Shown here one piece after another: positions 38,337 through 45,982 of a stretch of DNA of 47,550 nt; position 1 is the stretch's first letter, and every line of letters begins with the position of its first letter. The stretch covers positions 1 through 47,550 of the forward strand of contig JAOSJK010000067.1 in the NCBI GenBank assembly GCA_027494135.1. Reading direction: 5' to 3'. A model generated the notes under the pieces. That model made no database searches and was not told the DNA's origin. It saw only the letters and a program-made list of their open reading frames with translations. Position numbers and translations under genes: made by a program. Source of the stretch: Acidimicrobiia bacterium. Its GTDB lineage: Bacteria > Actinomycetota > Acidimicrobiia > IMCC26256 > PALSA-610.

Positions 38337-38767
38337 ATGACCTCGACCGTGCCAACAGCCGCTGCGATGGATAGCGCGCCGTCCTCGACGAGGTAGAGGA
38401 GTGGACGCAAGCCCCGCATCCTTGGAACGCCACTGGACGCGCACGCATCCCCAAGTGGTCCGTCATTGGTCCAGTAGGTGTACCCACCGTCACGCGCGAC
38501 GATCAGGCAGACCTTGTCAGCGAAAGAAAGAGCCGGGTGCGGGATTGCGGCTTCACGGAGTTGATCGATCGTGGGCTCGACGACCTCTAGACCGAGGGCG
38601 GCACACCTGACTTCATCGAGCGTCTCGATTTCGGCGAGCACAGGTGTGGGAATGATGACCGGCGCGACGTGCCGGACGATCAGCGCGAGGACTGGCTCGT
38701 TGGCGTCGACGATATCGATGAGCACAGAGGCGTCCCCAACGAGCCCAAGTGGGGACGTCTCTGCCAT
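38243..38767 (-). CDS. PIN-domain protein, toxin candidate
   Basis: This is a frame-clean 174-residue product starting MAETSPLGLVGDASVLIDIV (first PIN Asp), with VIIPTPVLAEIETLDEVRCA (Glu) and LSFADKVCLIVARDGGYTYW, then TNDGPLGDAC, which supply the later acidic residues. The start lies 4 bases after the stop of the XRE-ImmA/IrrE gene, so the two form an operon. Pairing of a PIN-like protein with an XRE plus COG2856-type metallopeptidase is a known toxin-antitoxin-like arrangement. It lies convergent to the recombinase at 37239. Confidence 0.78.
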   Translation of the reverse strand: MAETSPLGLVGDASVLIDIVDANEPVLALIVRHVAPVIIPTPVLAEIETLDEVRCAALGLEVVEPTIDQLREAAIPHPALSFADKVCLIVARDGGYTYWTNDGPLGDACASSGVPRMRGLRPLLYLVEDGALSIAAAVGTVEVIQTINPYITQAIVDDFRRLAHEADRRRTRRS

Positions 38768-38771
38768 CCTC

Positions 38772-39918
38772 CTAGGCCCAGGCTTGGTGGAGCTCGCGCA
38801 TCTTCCGAAGATCGAGGCCGAGGATCTCGGCAGCTCGACTCAGCGAAATGCGGCGTTCCTCCAACGCGGCACGCACTAGTCGCACCCGACGGTCTGGTCG
38901 GAAGTCGCTCGGTGCAAGCTCAACCGGTTCGCGCCCGCGGAGTGGCTCCGGAGCCGCCGATCCGCGCGCAGCCGGGGCCAGAGGATCGGGCTCGTCGGTT
39001 CTGGTCAGCGATCGGCCAAGGCGGAGTCTCGCCTGAGCCAGAAAGCGGCGCCAGACGTCCGGGACCCCTCGCTCGTCCAGCCGATACAACACGGTCCTGT
39101 AGCTCACTCGAAAGATCCGCTTCACCTTCATCACGGCGTCGAACAGTGGAAGGCCGCGAACCTCCTGCCATTCCTTCTGGAACCGTCGCTCGGGCATGAG
39201 GAGGTGGGCGGCGAAGACATCCGCCTCGCGTTCGGCATCGAGATCCTCGGCGGTCTCGTCGGGGTTGAATTCGTCGCGGTGCAGAAGCAGATGCCCGAGC
39301 TCATGCGCCGCGGTGAAGATCTGTCGCTCAACGCTGATGCGATCCCAGCTGTTGACGACGATCGCGGGCCCGGCGCCGTCCTCGGCCACGGACAGGCCGA
39401 AGAACCCCTCCGAGGCCATCTCCAGCCACAGGACCTTGATGCCGATCTTGTCCTCGAGCAGACCGGAGATGTCGAAGATCGGCTCGTCGTCGAGTTCCAG
39501 CTTCTCGCGGACGACCTCAGCGGACCGCCGTGCGCGGTCCGCCCCTCTGGGCATGCGGAGATGAGCGAACAGGTACGGGCGCTGCTCGTCGACAAGGCGC
39601 TCGAGCGAGCCGTAGTCGTCGAGCTGTCGCCCGACGTCGTGGAGGACCCGCGCCCGATCCTTGAGTCTTCGCTTTGACCGAAAGCGCGCACGCGGCGGGG
39701 ATGGCGCCGGACGCAGAAGGTCGCCGGGCGACACTTCGAGCGCCTTCGGCGAGCGCCACTAGGGTCGATGCCCTAGGTTCACTGAGCCCGGCCTCGAGGT
39801 TCCGGTATGCCGCTCTCGATAGACCCGCCGCCTCTGCCGCTGCGTCCTGGGTCAGCCCCCGCATCCCACGCAGCCGTTGGAGATTGGCGCCGATGTCCCC
39901 GGTCGGCGAAATTGCCAT
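38772..39918 (-). CDS. XRE-family regulator fused to ImmA/IrrE (COG2856) metallopeptidase
   Basis: The ATG at 39918 begins MAISPTGDIGANLQRLRGMR, GLTQDAAAEAAGLSRAAYRN and LEAGLSEPRASTLVALAEAL, a helix-turn-helix of the XRE type. After one break near 39725 the protein continues VSPGDLLRP, then an ImmA/IrrE domain with VERQIFTAAHELGHLLLHRD (H-E-x-x-H), EREADVFAAHLLMPERRFQK (third ligand Glu) and VSYRTVLYRLDERG. A C-terminal segment (LSRAAEILGLDLRKMRELHQ) adds a second HTH-like unit. Such fusions act as repressor-proteases or antitoxins in mobile elements. It probably binds the dyad at 39958-39978 in the divergent promoter region. Confidence 0.87.
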
Positions 39919-39957
39919 GAGTCCGCCTCCCTGACGAATACGGCACTAGACCAGCCG

Positions 39958-39988
39958 ATTTGACGGCGATGGTCAAATTGGCTAGTAT
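39958..39988 (+). promoter_or_regulatory. Promoter with overlapping operator for ubiquitin-like locus B
   Basis: TTGACG (39960-39965), a 17-bp spacer and TAGTAT (39983-39988) form a good sigma70-type promoter firing rightward at about 39995. The dyad ATTTGAC-N7-GTCAAAT (39958-39978) covers the -35, so a bound repressor would block it. The XRE regulator encoded divergently at 39918 is the natural candidate. Confidence 0.65.
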
Positions 39989-39989
39989 C

Positions 39990-40091
39990 CCTGCGCGGGC
40001 ACCTGTCCGCGCAGGAACATCGCACGGAGGTGGCCGGCAATAGCCGCCCGGAGAACTGGAGACGCGGCGCCTTTGCAGGTGCCGCGTCTCC
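39990..40091 (+). promoter_or_regulatory. Hairpin-rich 5' leader of locus B
   Basis: Directly at the predicted transcript start is a 9-bp hairpin, CCTGCGCGG (39990-39998) with CCGCGCAGG (40007-40015). A second, stronger one follows: GGAGACGCGGC (40058-40068) with GCCGCGTCTCC (40081-40091), extendable inward by CC/GG. Neither is followed by a T tract. The leader to the first start codon is about 200 nt, unusual in this window where genes are otherwise packed. Confidence 0.5.
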
Positions 40092-40192
40092 GTGGCAGCG
40101 GACACCCACTTCAGAGTCCTCGCCGCCGGGAGCCAGCGTAGCGCACGGGTCCGTCCATGAAACCCCTCTTCGGACCATCACAGGAGACTACG

Positions 40193-40375
40193 TTGGCCAC
40201 GAATAAGAACCGCCACGACGGCCACCGCGAAGGCGCCGTCCGCGACCGGTCCCAGTTCCGCACGCCGTCGGGCGACTGGGCAAAGCGGGACGCCAGGACC
40301 GGCCGAATCCTCGACGTGAAGAGCGACGGCACTCGCTTCAAGGGCGTGCGCCGCGAGAGCACCGGCTCGGAGTAG
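40193..40375 (+). CDS. Small basic protein of locus B (60 aa)
   Basis: AGGAG at 40182-40186 selects the TTG at 40193 rather than the upstream ATG at 40157. The 60-residue product MATNKNRHDGHREGAVRDRS, QFRTPSGDWAKRDARTGRIL and DVKSDGTRFKGVRRE is highly charged. It resembles a widespread family of short bacterial proteins with the pattern H-R-x-G-A-V-x-x-R-S...W-x-K-R-D...G-R-x-x-D-V-K...F-K-G-V-R-x-E. No catalytic site is visible. It precedes the ubiquitin-like gene and may be a conjugation target or nucleic-acid-binding partner; this is inference. Confidence 0.72.
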   Translation: MATNKNRHDGHREGAVRDRSQFRTPSGDWAKRDARTGRILDVKSDGTRFKGVRRESTGSE

Positions 40376-40528
40376 CCGGTTGGCCACGGGCAGCCTGGAC
40401 GCGGGTCGTGTCCCGCGTTGGTCGGTCCGCGGCACACGCCGAGGAGCACCCCGGACAGTGAACCTGTCACGGGTCGACGCGACAGTTCAAGAAGCCGGGC
40501 AACCGGCCCACGCGAAACGGAGTGAACG

Positions 40529-40816
40529 ATGAACGAGCAAGCCGCGCAGGCCGTGCAGGAAGATCGCCCCGACTCGGCGAAGACCGTGACGATCATCGTC
40601 AACGGACAGGAGCACGAGTTCCCGAAGCCGGACATCACCTACGACGAGGTGGTGGCCCTCGCCTTCCCAAACCCTCCGACGGGCCCCTATATCGAGATCT
40701 CGGTGACCTATCGCCGCGGGCATGGTCAGAAGCCCGAGGGAACGCTTCTCCCGGGCGGAGAGGTCAAGGTGAAGGACGGCATGATCTTCAATGTCACGGC
40801 GACTGATAAGTCGTAG
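40529..40816 (+). CDS. Multiubiquitin-type beta-grasp protein (single domain)
   Basis: The ATG at 40529 follows GGAGTGA. After a 20-residue polar N-terminus the domain reads KTVTIIVNGQEHEFPKPDIT, YDEVVALAFPNPPTGPYIEI, SVTYRRGHGQKPEGTLLPGG and EVKVKDGMIFNVTATDKS. V-N-G near the start, I-T-Y-x-E-L-like helix and V-K-V-K-D-G-M-x-F-N-V-T at the end match the multiubiquitin domain family (PF14452 type). Only one domain is present. It ends without Gly-Gly, as F-N-V-T-x-T-x-x. It overlaps the E1 gene by 26 nt. Confidence 0.82.
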   Translation: MNEQAAQAVQEDRPDSAKTVTIIVNGQEHEFPKPDITYDEVVALAFPNPPTGPYIEISVTYRRGHGQKPEGTLLPGGEVKVKDGMIFNVTATDKS

Positions 40817-41970
40817 CCCGGACCTCCGCCTGCTGCTCGACGAGGGATACGACCTCGAGATCCGCGGTGGCTACCTCCTGGTCCATCACGTTCCGTACGT
40901 CACCGTCGCGAAGGGGGCGGCGTACGGAACCCTCGTGTCCGAGCTCAATCTTGCAAACGGAATAACGGTCCCGCCCGATCCCCACACGATCCGCTTCACC
41001 GCCACCCCGTGCGACGCGGAGGGCAGACGGCTCGACAGACTCATCAACGACAGTACGCGCACGGACCTCGGCGGCGGCCTGATCGTCGAGACGTCCTTCT
41101 CCCACAAGCCGGTCGGGAGCGGTCGCTACACCGACTACCACGCGAAGGTCACTACCTACGTCGCGATCCTCGGTCGGCACGCGGCGGCCGTCGACCCGAA
41201 CGCCACCGCCCGGACCTATCACGTCCGAGAAGAGCGCGATGAGGGCTCGCCGTTCCGGTACCCGGACACCGCGAGCGCGCGGGCTGGCATCACAGCCATC
41301 AACGAGAAGCTCTCGCTCGCGAAGGTCGCGATCGTGGGCCCGGGTGGAACGGGATCGCACGTGCTCGATCTCGTCGCCAAGACCCCGGTCGACGAGATCC
41401 ACCTCTTCGACGGTGACCGAATGCTTGATCACAACGCCTTTCGCGGCGTCGGCGCGACGGCAGCTGTCGACCTCGACGGCGGGCCCAACAAGGCAGAGCA
41501 CTATTCGCGGGTGTATGCGGTGATGCGCGACGGCGTCGTCCCACACCCGTACCCGGTCGACGCCGTCAACTGCGCCGAGTTGAGCGACATGCAGTTCGTG
41601 TTCCCTGGCGATCGATCCGACGCCTGCGAAGCGAGCAATCATCGAGCACCTCGAGGGTCGCGGCATTCTGTTCGTCGACACGGGGATCGGCGTGAACGTC
41701 GCCCAGGACATGCTCGGCGGGATAGTACGGGTGACGACGGGCCTTCCCGGACGACCGGTCAGCGGCCGGCGGTGGATCTCGTTTGGCGATGCGGCGGCGG
41801 CCAACGAGTACGCGCCGAACATCCAGGTCGCGGATCTCAACGCGCTGGCCGCCGCACTCGCGGTCATTCGCTGGAAGAAGCTGTTCAGGTTCTACCGCGA
41901 CCTCGAAGACGAGCAGCACATGCTCTATACGATCGACGGGAACACGATCGACAACGAGGGCGGTTCGTGA
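40791..41970 (+). CDS. E1-like enzyme: DUF6791 plus ThiF domain
   Basis: The product of about 390 residues starts MSRRLISRSPDLRLLLDEGY, DLEIRGGYLLVHHVPYVTVA (DUF6791-type N-terminal domain, about residues 1-165). The ThiF domain follows: LSLAKVAIVGPGGTGSHVLD (G-x-G-G-x-G), VDEIHLFDGDRMLDHNAFRG, GGPNKAEHYSRVYAVMRDG. After a break near 41615 come AIDPTPAKRAIIEHLEGRGI, LFVDTGIGVNVAQDMLGGIV, NEYAPNIQVADLNALAAALA and VIRWKKLFRFYRDLEDEQHM. The order and length fit the DUF6791/ThiF family encoded beside multiubiquitin proteins. It would activate the upstream protein. The stop overlaps the next GTG. Confidence 0.88.
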
Positions 41971-42398
41971 CCCGCCTCGAGAGGCTGGACCATCGTTTCG
42001 TCGATTGGATTCCTCCCGACCTCGAACCGGGCGTCCTCTACATCACGATTGAGTACGCGACCGCGGTTCATTCATGCGCTTGCGGATGCCGAGCGCGCGT
42101 TGTCACGCCCTTGACGCTGAAAGACTGGGAGCTCCGCTTCGACGGCGAGACGGTCTCGCTGTCACCGTCCATCGGCAACTGGAGCTTCGCCTGCCAATCG
42201 CACTACTGGATCCGGCAGAACCGTATCGAGTGGGCGCCTCGCTGGTCGGCCGCCCAGATCGGCGGGGCCCGCGAACTCGCCCGTGCGCCGTGGACCTCGA
42301 GCCTCGCGACGCCGCGGGCGAGCAGCGGTATGGAGCCGGCGAGCGGCCGGCTCGTTCGGCTCCTGAGGCGTCTCGCACGGGCCGTCCGCGGGACTTGA
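41967..42398 (+). CDS. DUF6527-family protein
   Basis: The GTG at 41967 overlaps the E1 stop (GTGA). The product reads VTRLERLDHRFVDWIPPDLE, PGVLYITIEYATAVHSCACG, CRARVVTPLTLKDWELRFDG, ETVSLSPSIGNWSFACQSHY and WIRQNRIEWAP. The H-x-C-x-C-G-C cluster plus C-x-S-H-Y-W suggests a zinc-binding module, diagnostic of DUF6527. These proteins are typically encoded directly after multiubiquitin/ThiF pairs. The role is unknown; an E2/E3-like or chaperone function has no direct support in the sequence. The last 35 residues are Arg-rich and may reflect a late frame slip. Confidence 0.82.
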   Translation: MTRLERLDHRFVDWIPPDLEPGVLYITIEYATAVHSCACGCRARVVTPLTLKDWELRFDGETVSLSPSIGNWSFACQSHYWIRQNRIEWAPRWSAAQIGGARELARAPWTSSLATPRASSGMEPASGRLVRLLRRLARAVRGT

Positions 42399-42441
42399 GC
42401 CAAGTTGAAACGTTGCGACCGGCGGATCCGACACGTTCCTA

Positions 42442-43401
42442 TCATCGCCTCCTCGAATCCGTGAGCCGATCCGCCGGCGAGGCGGCTGCGTGGCGGGTCA
42501 CGAGGTCGACATCGGCGAGCGCCACGTAGCGTTTGACCATGTCGAGGCTGGTGTGCCCCGAGATCCGCTGGAGGGGTGAACACGTCGCCGCCGTTGACTA
42601 GGTAGCTGCGGGCGAACGTGTGCCGCAGCGAGTGCGGGCTCAACCGCCCCGTCACCCCCAACCCGGCCCTTGAGCCGCCGGACCATGTGCTGCAGACCGC
42701 GGGGGCTGATCTCGCCCTTCCGACCGAGCCACAGCGCGTCGTCGGGTCGTCCCCGGCCGCGCTGGCCGAGGTAGTGGACGATCGCCCGTCGAGCGGTCGA
42801 GCCGACCGGCACGATTCGCTCCCTTCGAGCCCTTGCCCTGGACCTTGAGCGTCCCGTCGGGCCGGAGATCGCCGAGCCGGAGGGCGGCCACCTCCGACAC
42901 CCGCAGCCCGGTGTCGATCATCAGCAGCAGGATCGCCCGGTCCCGCACGGAGCAAACCGCGAGCAGACGGCGCAGGACGTCGTCGGGCCACCGGCTCGAT
43001 GACCTTTGTGCGGCACCCGTGGCCGGCCGAGCTCGCGGAGCGCGGCAGCCGAGGCGAGGCCCTCGGCCGCGAGCCAGTTGCCGAGCACCCGCATGGTGCG
43101 GACGTAGCCGGCGACGCTGACCGGGGCGAGGGTCGTCCGGGAGCTCGACCAGCCAGGCTCGCAGCTCGGCCGGGTTGAGGCCATCGACCGCCCGCTCGGC
43201 GCCTAGTGCCCGGACGAGCCGGGTCGTGATCATCCGGTACCACTCGAGCGTCCGTGGCGAGAGCCCCTCGGCCGCCTTAGCCGCGAGGAACAGATTCGTC
43301 GCCTGACCCAACGTCAGATGACGTCGCGAATCAGGCGCCCAGAGATCAGGGTCCTGCGAATCAGGTGCCCAAAGATCAGTAGAGTCAGGTGCCCAAACCA
43401 T
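42442..43401 (-). CDS. Tyrosine recombinase/integrase adjacent to tRNA-Gln, frameshifted
   Basis: The ATG at 43401 opens with three WAPDS repeats (MVWAPDSTDLWAPDSQDPDL and on), followed by LTLGQATNLFLAAKAAEGLS and PRTLEWYRMITTRLVRALGA. The catalytic domain has LMIDTGLRVSEVAALRLGDL (Arg), LKVQGKGSKGR (Lys), RLSPHSLRHTFARSYLVNGG (His-x-x-Arg), ISGHTS and KRYVALADVDL (Tyr). It ends ...ASPADRLTDSRRR at 42442-42444. Breaks lie near 43145, 43020, 42810, 42655 and 42575. Its start is 90 bases from the 3' end of a tRNA-Gln gene, the classic layout of a tRNA-targeting integrase at the end of an element. Confidence 0.88.
43326..43401. repeat. Three tandem 20-25-nt repeats sharing a tRNA-Gln anticodon-arm segment
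   Basis: Three imperfect units, each containing (G/A)TCAGG(T/C)GCCCA, encode the WAPDS repeats of the recombinase N-terminus. The unit nearest the tRNA contains AGAGTCAGGTGCC (43381-43393), identical over 13 bases to the anticodon-arm region of the tRNA-Gln at 43533-43545. Repeats like these could be core- or arm-type binding sites of the recombinase lying inside its own gene. Confidence 0.5.
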
Positions 43402-43439
43402 CGTGCGGCCTCCTTGCCGCCGAGGCCCGGACCCGTCAG

Positions 43440-43489
43440 ACCACAAGATGTTGGGGCTTCTGCCGTTGGCGAGTGCCACATCTTGTGGT
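43440..43489. promoter_or_regulatory. Paired 16-bp boxes / 12-bp inverted repeat between recombinase and tRNA-Gln
   Basis: ACCACAAGATGT (43440-43451) and ACATCTTGTGGT (43478-43489) are perfect inverted 12-mers. Read as 16-bp boxes (43441-43456 and 43473-43488) they are spaced 32 bp start to start, as in the pair at 1263-1310. The second box and following bases (43478-43493) are identical to 1300-1315 and run into the CCA end of the tRNA gene. Candidate NrdR-type operator or attachment-site arms. Confidence 0.45.
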
Positions 43490-43490
43490 T

Positions 43491-43566
43491 TGGCTGGCGA
43501 GCCGGGATCTGGAACCTCGAATCCCCTGATCCAGAGTCAGGTGCCTTACCGTTTGGCCACTCGCCA
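43491..43566 (-). tRNA. tRNA-Gln(CTG), first copy, irregular T-arm
   Basis: On the minus strand the acceptor TGGCGAG pairs with CTCGCCA, followed by G and an encoded CCA. The D-arm and the anticodon arm CCTGA-CTCTGGA-TCAGG give anticodon CTG (Gln). The T-arm reads GAGGTTCCAGATCCC, one base longer than the normal GGTTCGAATCC and poorly paired, so this copy may contain a sequencing indel or be damaged. It lies 90 bases upstream of the minus-strand recombinase. Confidence 0.75.
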
Positions 43567-43639
43567 GCGGTCGCGGAGCCCGATTCTACAGGGCACCATT
43601 CGAGTCGCCTCGAGCTGATCGCGTTCTACGATGCACGAC

Positions 43640-44071
43640 ATGACACAACAGGAGCGCTCGAGGCGGAGTCGGTCGTTCGCAGCGCGGCTGTCGAGCAGGG
43701 GTGATGGAGCGGATGGAGACTCGTGGCCGTCGGACTGGGCAGTCGAGGATCGAATTGCGGAGCGCCTGACCGACGAAGGCTTCCGGGCCGAGGAGTTCCC
43801 CGGCATCGTCTTCCGGACCGGCCCCACGGAGCGGCGGGGCGGCCTCGCGGCCGGGGCCCGATGTGTGTGGGAGATCGTCCGCGCCCTGAAGGGCGCCGTC
43901 GCCCAGTCACCGGCCAATCCGATCGAGGTCATTGCCGAGGCGACAGGGCTCCCGCGGAATCGCCTCGAACTCGCTGCCAGCTACTACGCCGCCTACCCGG
44001 GCGAGATCGACGATCGGATTCGCCCGGATGAGGAGGCGGCGGAGCGCGCAGGGTCGGGTCGGTCGGGGTGA
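43640..44071 (+). CDS. DUF433-like antitoxin-type protein
   Basis: This is a frame-clean product of 143 residues from the ATG at 43640 (an earlier in-frame ATG is at 43631). The N-terminal half is charged and Arg-rich. The C-terminal half reads ARCVWEIVRALKGAVAQSPA, NPIEVIAEATGLPRNRLELA and ASYYAAYPGEIDDRIRPDEE. It resembles the DUF433/VapB-like winged-helix domain that ends A-x-x-Y-Y-x-x-x-P-x-E-I-D. A toxin partner is not adjacent, since glnS follows on the other strand; PIN genes occur 2-3 kb away. Confidence 0.65.
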   Translation: MTQQERSRRSRSFAARLSSRGDGADGDSWPSDWAVEDRIAERLTDEGFRAEEFPGIVFRTGPTERRGGLAAGARCVWEIVRALKGAVAQSPANPIEVIAEATGLPRNRLELAASYYAAYPGEIDDRIRPDEEAAERAGSGRSG

Positions 44072-44086
44072 GGCTGAGCCTCCGGG

Positions 44087-45820
44087 TCACAGCGCCGACG
44101 GGAGGGAGGGTTGCTGGGTGGCCCCTGGGCAGTCGCGACAGCCCTTCTGCTTGGACCTTGGCCGGTGTCGCTTGGAGCGTGAGTGTCCGGTTTGAAGACC
44201 AACGCCCCGGGCCGGGAGTCGGTGTCCGGGGTGAAGTAGCCGAGCCGTTCGAACTGGACGGTTTCGCCGAGCCCGACGTCGACGAGCGACGGCTCCAGCA
44301 TCGCCCCCGCGCACGATTCGCTCCGAATCGGGGTTGAGGTCAGCGAACAGGTCGCCCTCGGCGCCGGGATCAGGGCGCCTGAAGAGATGGTCGTAGAGGC
44401 GGACCTCGGCCGGGACGGCGTGAGACGCCGACACCCAGTGAAGGTCGCCTTGGGCCGGCGCCATCGGGCGCATCTCCGCCGCGCGCGGCCGGGTCTAAGC
44501 CAGCGCAGGCTCCACGACCCGCCCGGCCGCGTCCTTCACCACCCCCGTGCACGTGATGAAGTAGGCGTTCCGGAGCCGGACCTCGCGCCCCGGAGCGAGC
44601 CGGAAGAACTCGGCGGCGGGTCCTCGGCGAAGTCGTCGCGCTCGATCCACAGCTCCCGCCCGAACTCGACCGACCGGGTCCCGGCAGCCGAGTCCTCAGG
44701 GTTGTTGACGACCTCGACCGTCTCGACCTGGCCCTCGGGGTAGTTCTCGATGACGACCTTGATCGGATCGAGGACGCCGAACCGCCGCTGGGCGGTCCGG
44801 TTCAGCACCGCCGGACGGCGTATTCGAGCTGGCCGTATTCGATGACCGAATCCGTCCGGGCGACCCCGACCATCGCGGCGAAGTCGCGGATGCCCTCGGG
44901 CGGGAAGCCGCGCCGCCGAAGACCCGAGATCGTCGGCATTCGAGGATCGTCCCAGCCTCGAACGTGGCCCTCGTTGACGAGCCGCAGCAGGACCCGCTTC
45001 GAAAGGACCGTGTACGTCAGGCTGAGGCGGGCGAACTCGATCTGGCGCGGTCGCGACGGCACGGGCAGGTGCTCGATCAGCCAGTCGTACAGGGCGCGTT
45101 GTTCTCGAACTCGAGGGTGCACAGCGAGTGGCTGACGCCCTCGATGGCGTCCGACTGGCCGTGGGCCATGTCGTACGTCGGGTAGATGCACCACGCATCC
45201 CCGGTCCGCGGGTGCGTGGCATGGACGATCCGGTACAGCACCGGGTCGCGCAGGTTGATGTTGGGCGAGGTCATGTCGATCCTGGCGCGCAGCACCCGGG
45301 CGCCGTTGGGGAACTCGCCGGCCCGCATTCGAGCGAACAGGTCCAGGTTCTCCTCGACCGATCGATCCCGGTACGGCGAGTTGCGTGCCCGGCTCGGTCA
45401 GCGTCCCGCGGGTTTCGCCGGATCTGGTCGGCGCTCTGGTCGTCGACGAACGCGTCGCCGGTTCGAATCAGGTGGATCGGGCCCAGTCGTAGATCTGCTC
45501 GAAGTAATCGGACGCGTGGAGGGTCGCCCGCCCCAGTCGTAGCCGAGCCATCGAATATCGCGCTCGATGGCGTCGATATAGGCCCGCTCCTCCTTGACCG
45601 GGTTGGTGTCGTCGAACCGGAGATTGCAATGACCGCCGAACTCGGCGGCAATCCCGAAGTTGAGCGCGATCGACTTGGCGTGCCCGATGTGGAGGTAGCC
45701 GTTCGGCTCCGGCGGGAAGCGGGTGATCGGTGCCTGATCCGCCCCACCCGGCGATGTCGCGGCGGCGACGATCTCGCGGATGAAGTCAAGCCGCTCCGGG
45801 GCGGTCGTTTCGGGGATCAT
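44087..45820 (-). CDS. glnS: Glutaminyl-tRNA synthetase, frameshifted
   Basis: The ATG at 45820 starts [20 protein letters not shown]. The class I motif is [20 protein letters not shown], followed by [35 protein letters not shown] and, in later frames, [46 protein letters not shown] (KMSKS-like), [20 protein letters not shown] and the C-terminal anticodon-binding barrel ([36 protein letters not shown]). It charges tRNA-Gln directly. A tRNA-Gln(CTG) gene ends 24 bases upstream in the same direction, so both may be co-transcribed. At least eight breaks are present. The gene ends near 44087. Confidence 0.93.
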
Positions 45821-45844
45821 CGGCGCACCACACTCCTGAGGAGT

Positions 45845-45919
45845 TGGCTGGCGCGCGAGGATTCGAACCTGGAACCCCCTGATCCAGAGTCAGGTGCTCT
45901 ACCGTTGAGCCACGCGCCA
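45845..45919 (-). tRNA. tRNA-Gln(CTG), second copy, complete
   Basis: On the minus strand, TGGCGCG pairs with CGCGCCA, then discriminator G and encoded CCA (45845-45847). The anticodon arm CCTGA-CTCTGGA-TCAGG gives CTG (Gln). The T-arm CCAGG-TTCGAAT-CCTCG carries the canonical TTCGAAT loop with one stem mismatch. The gene is directly upstream of glnS on the same strand. The two tRNA-Gln copies flank glnS and the DUF433-like gene. Confidence 0.93.
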
Positions 45920-45982
45920 GCGGCCGCCGCGAATTCTACCGCACGCGTGAACGTGGCCCTCGGTCTCGAACCGGCCCAGTTC

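Noticed and set aside
40794..41867. A 357-codon open frame on the minus strand
   Set aside because: Antisense shadow of the DUF6791-ThiF gene, which has a complete conserved domain order on the plus strand.
43326..43401. Short tandem repeats as a CRISPR array
   Set aside because: Only three imperfect units, no unique spacers of constant length, and they encode the recombinase N-terminus.
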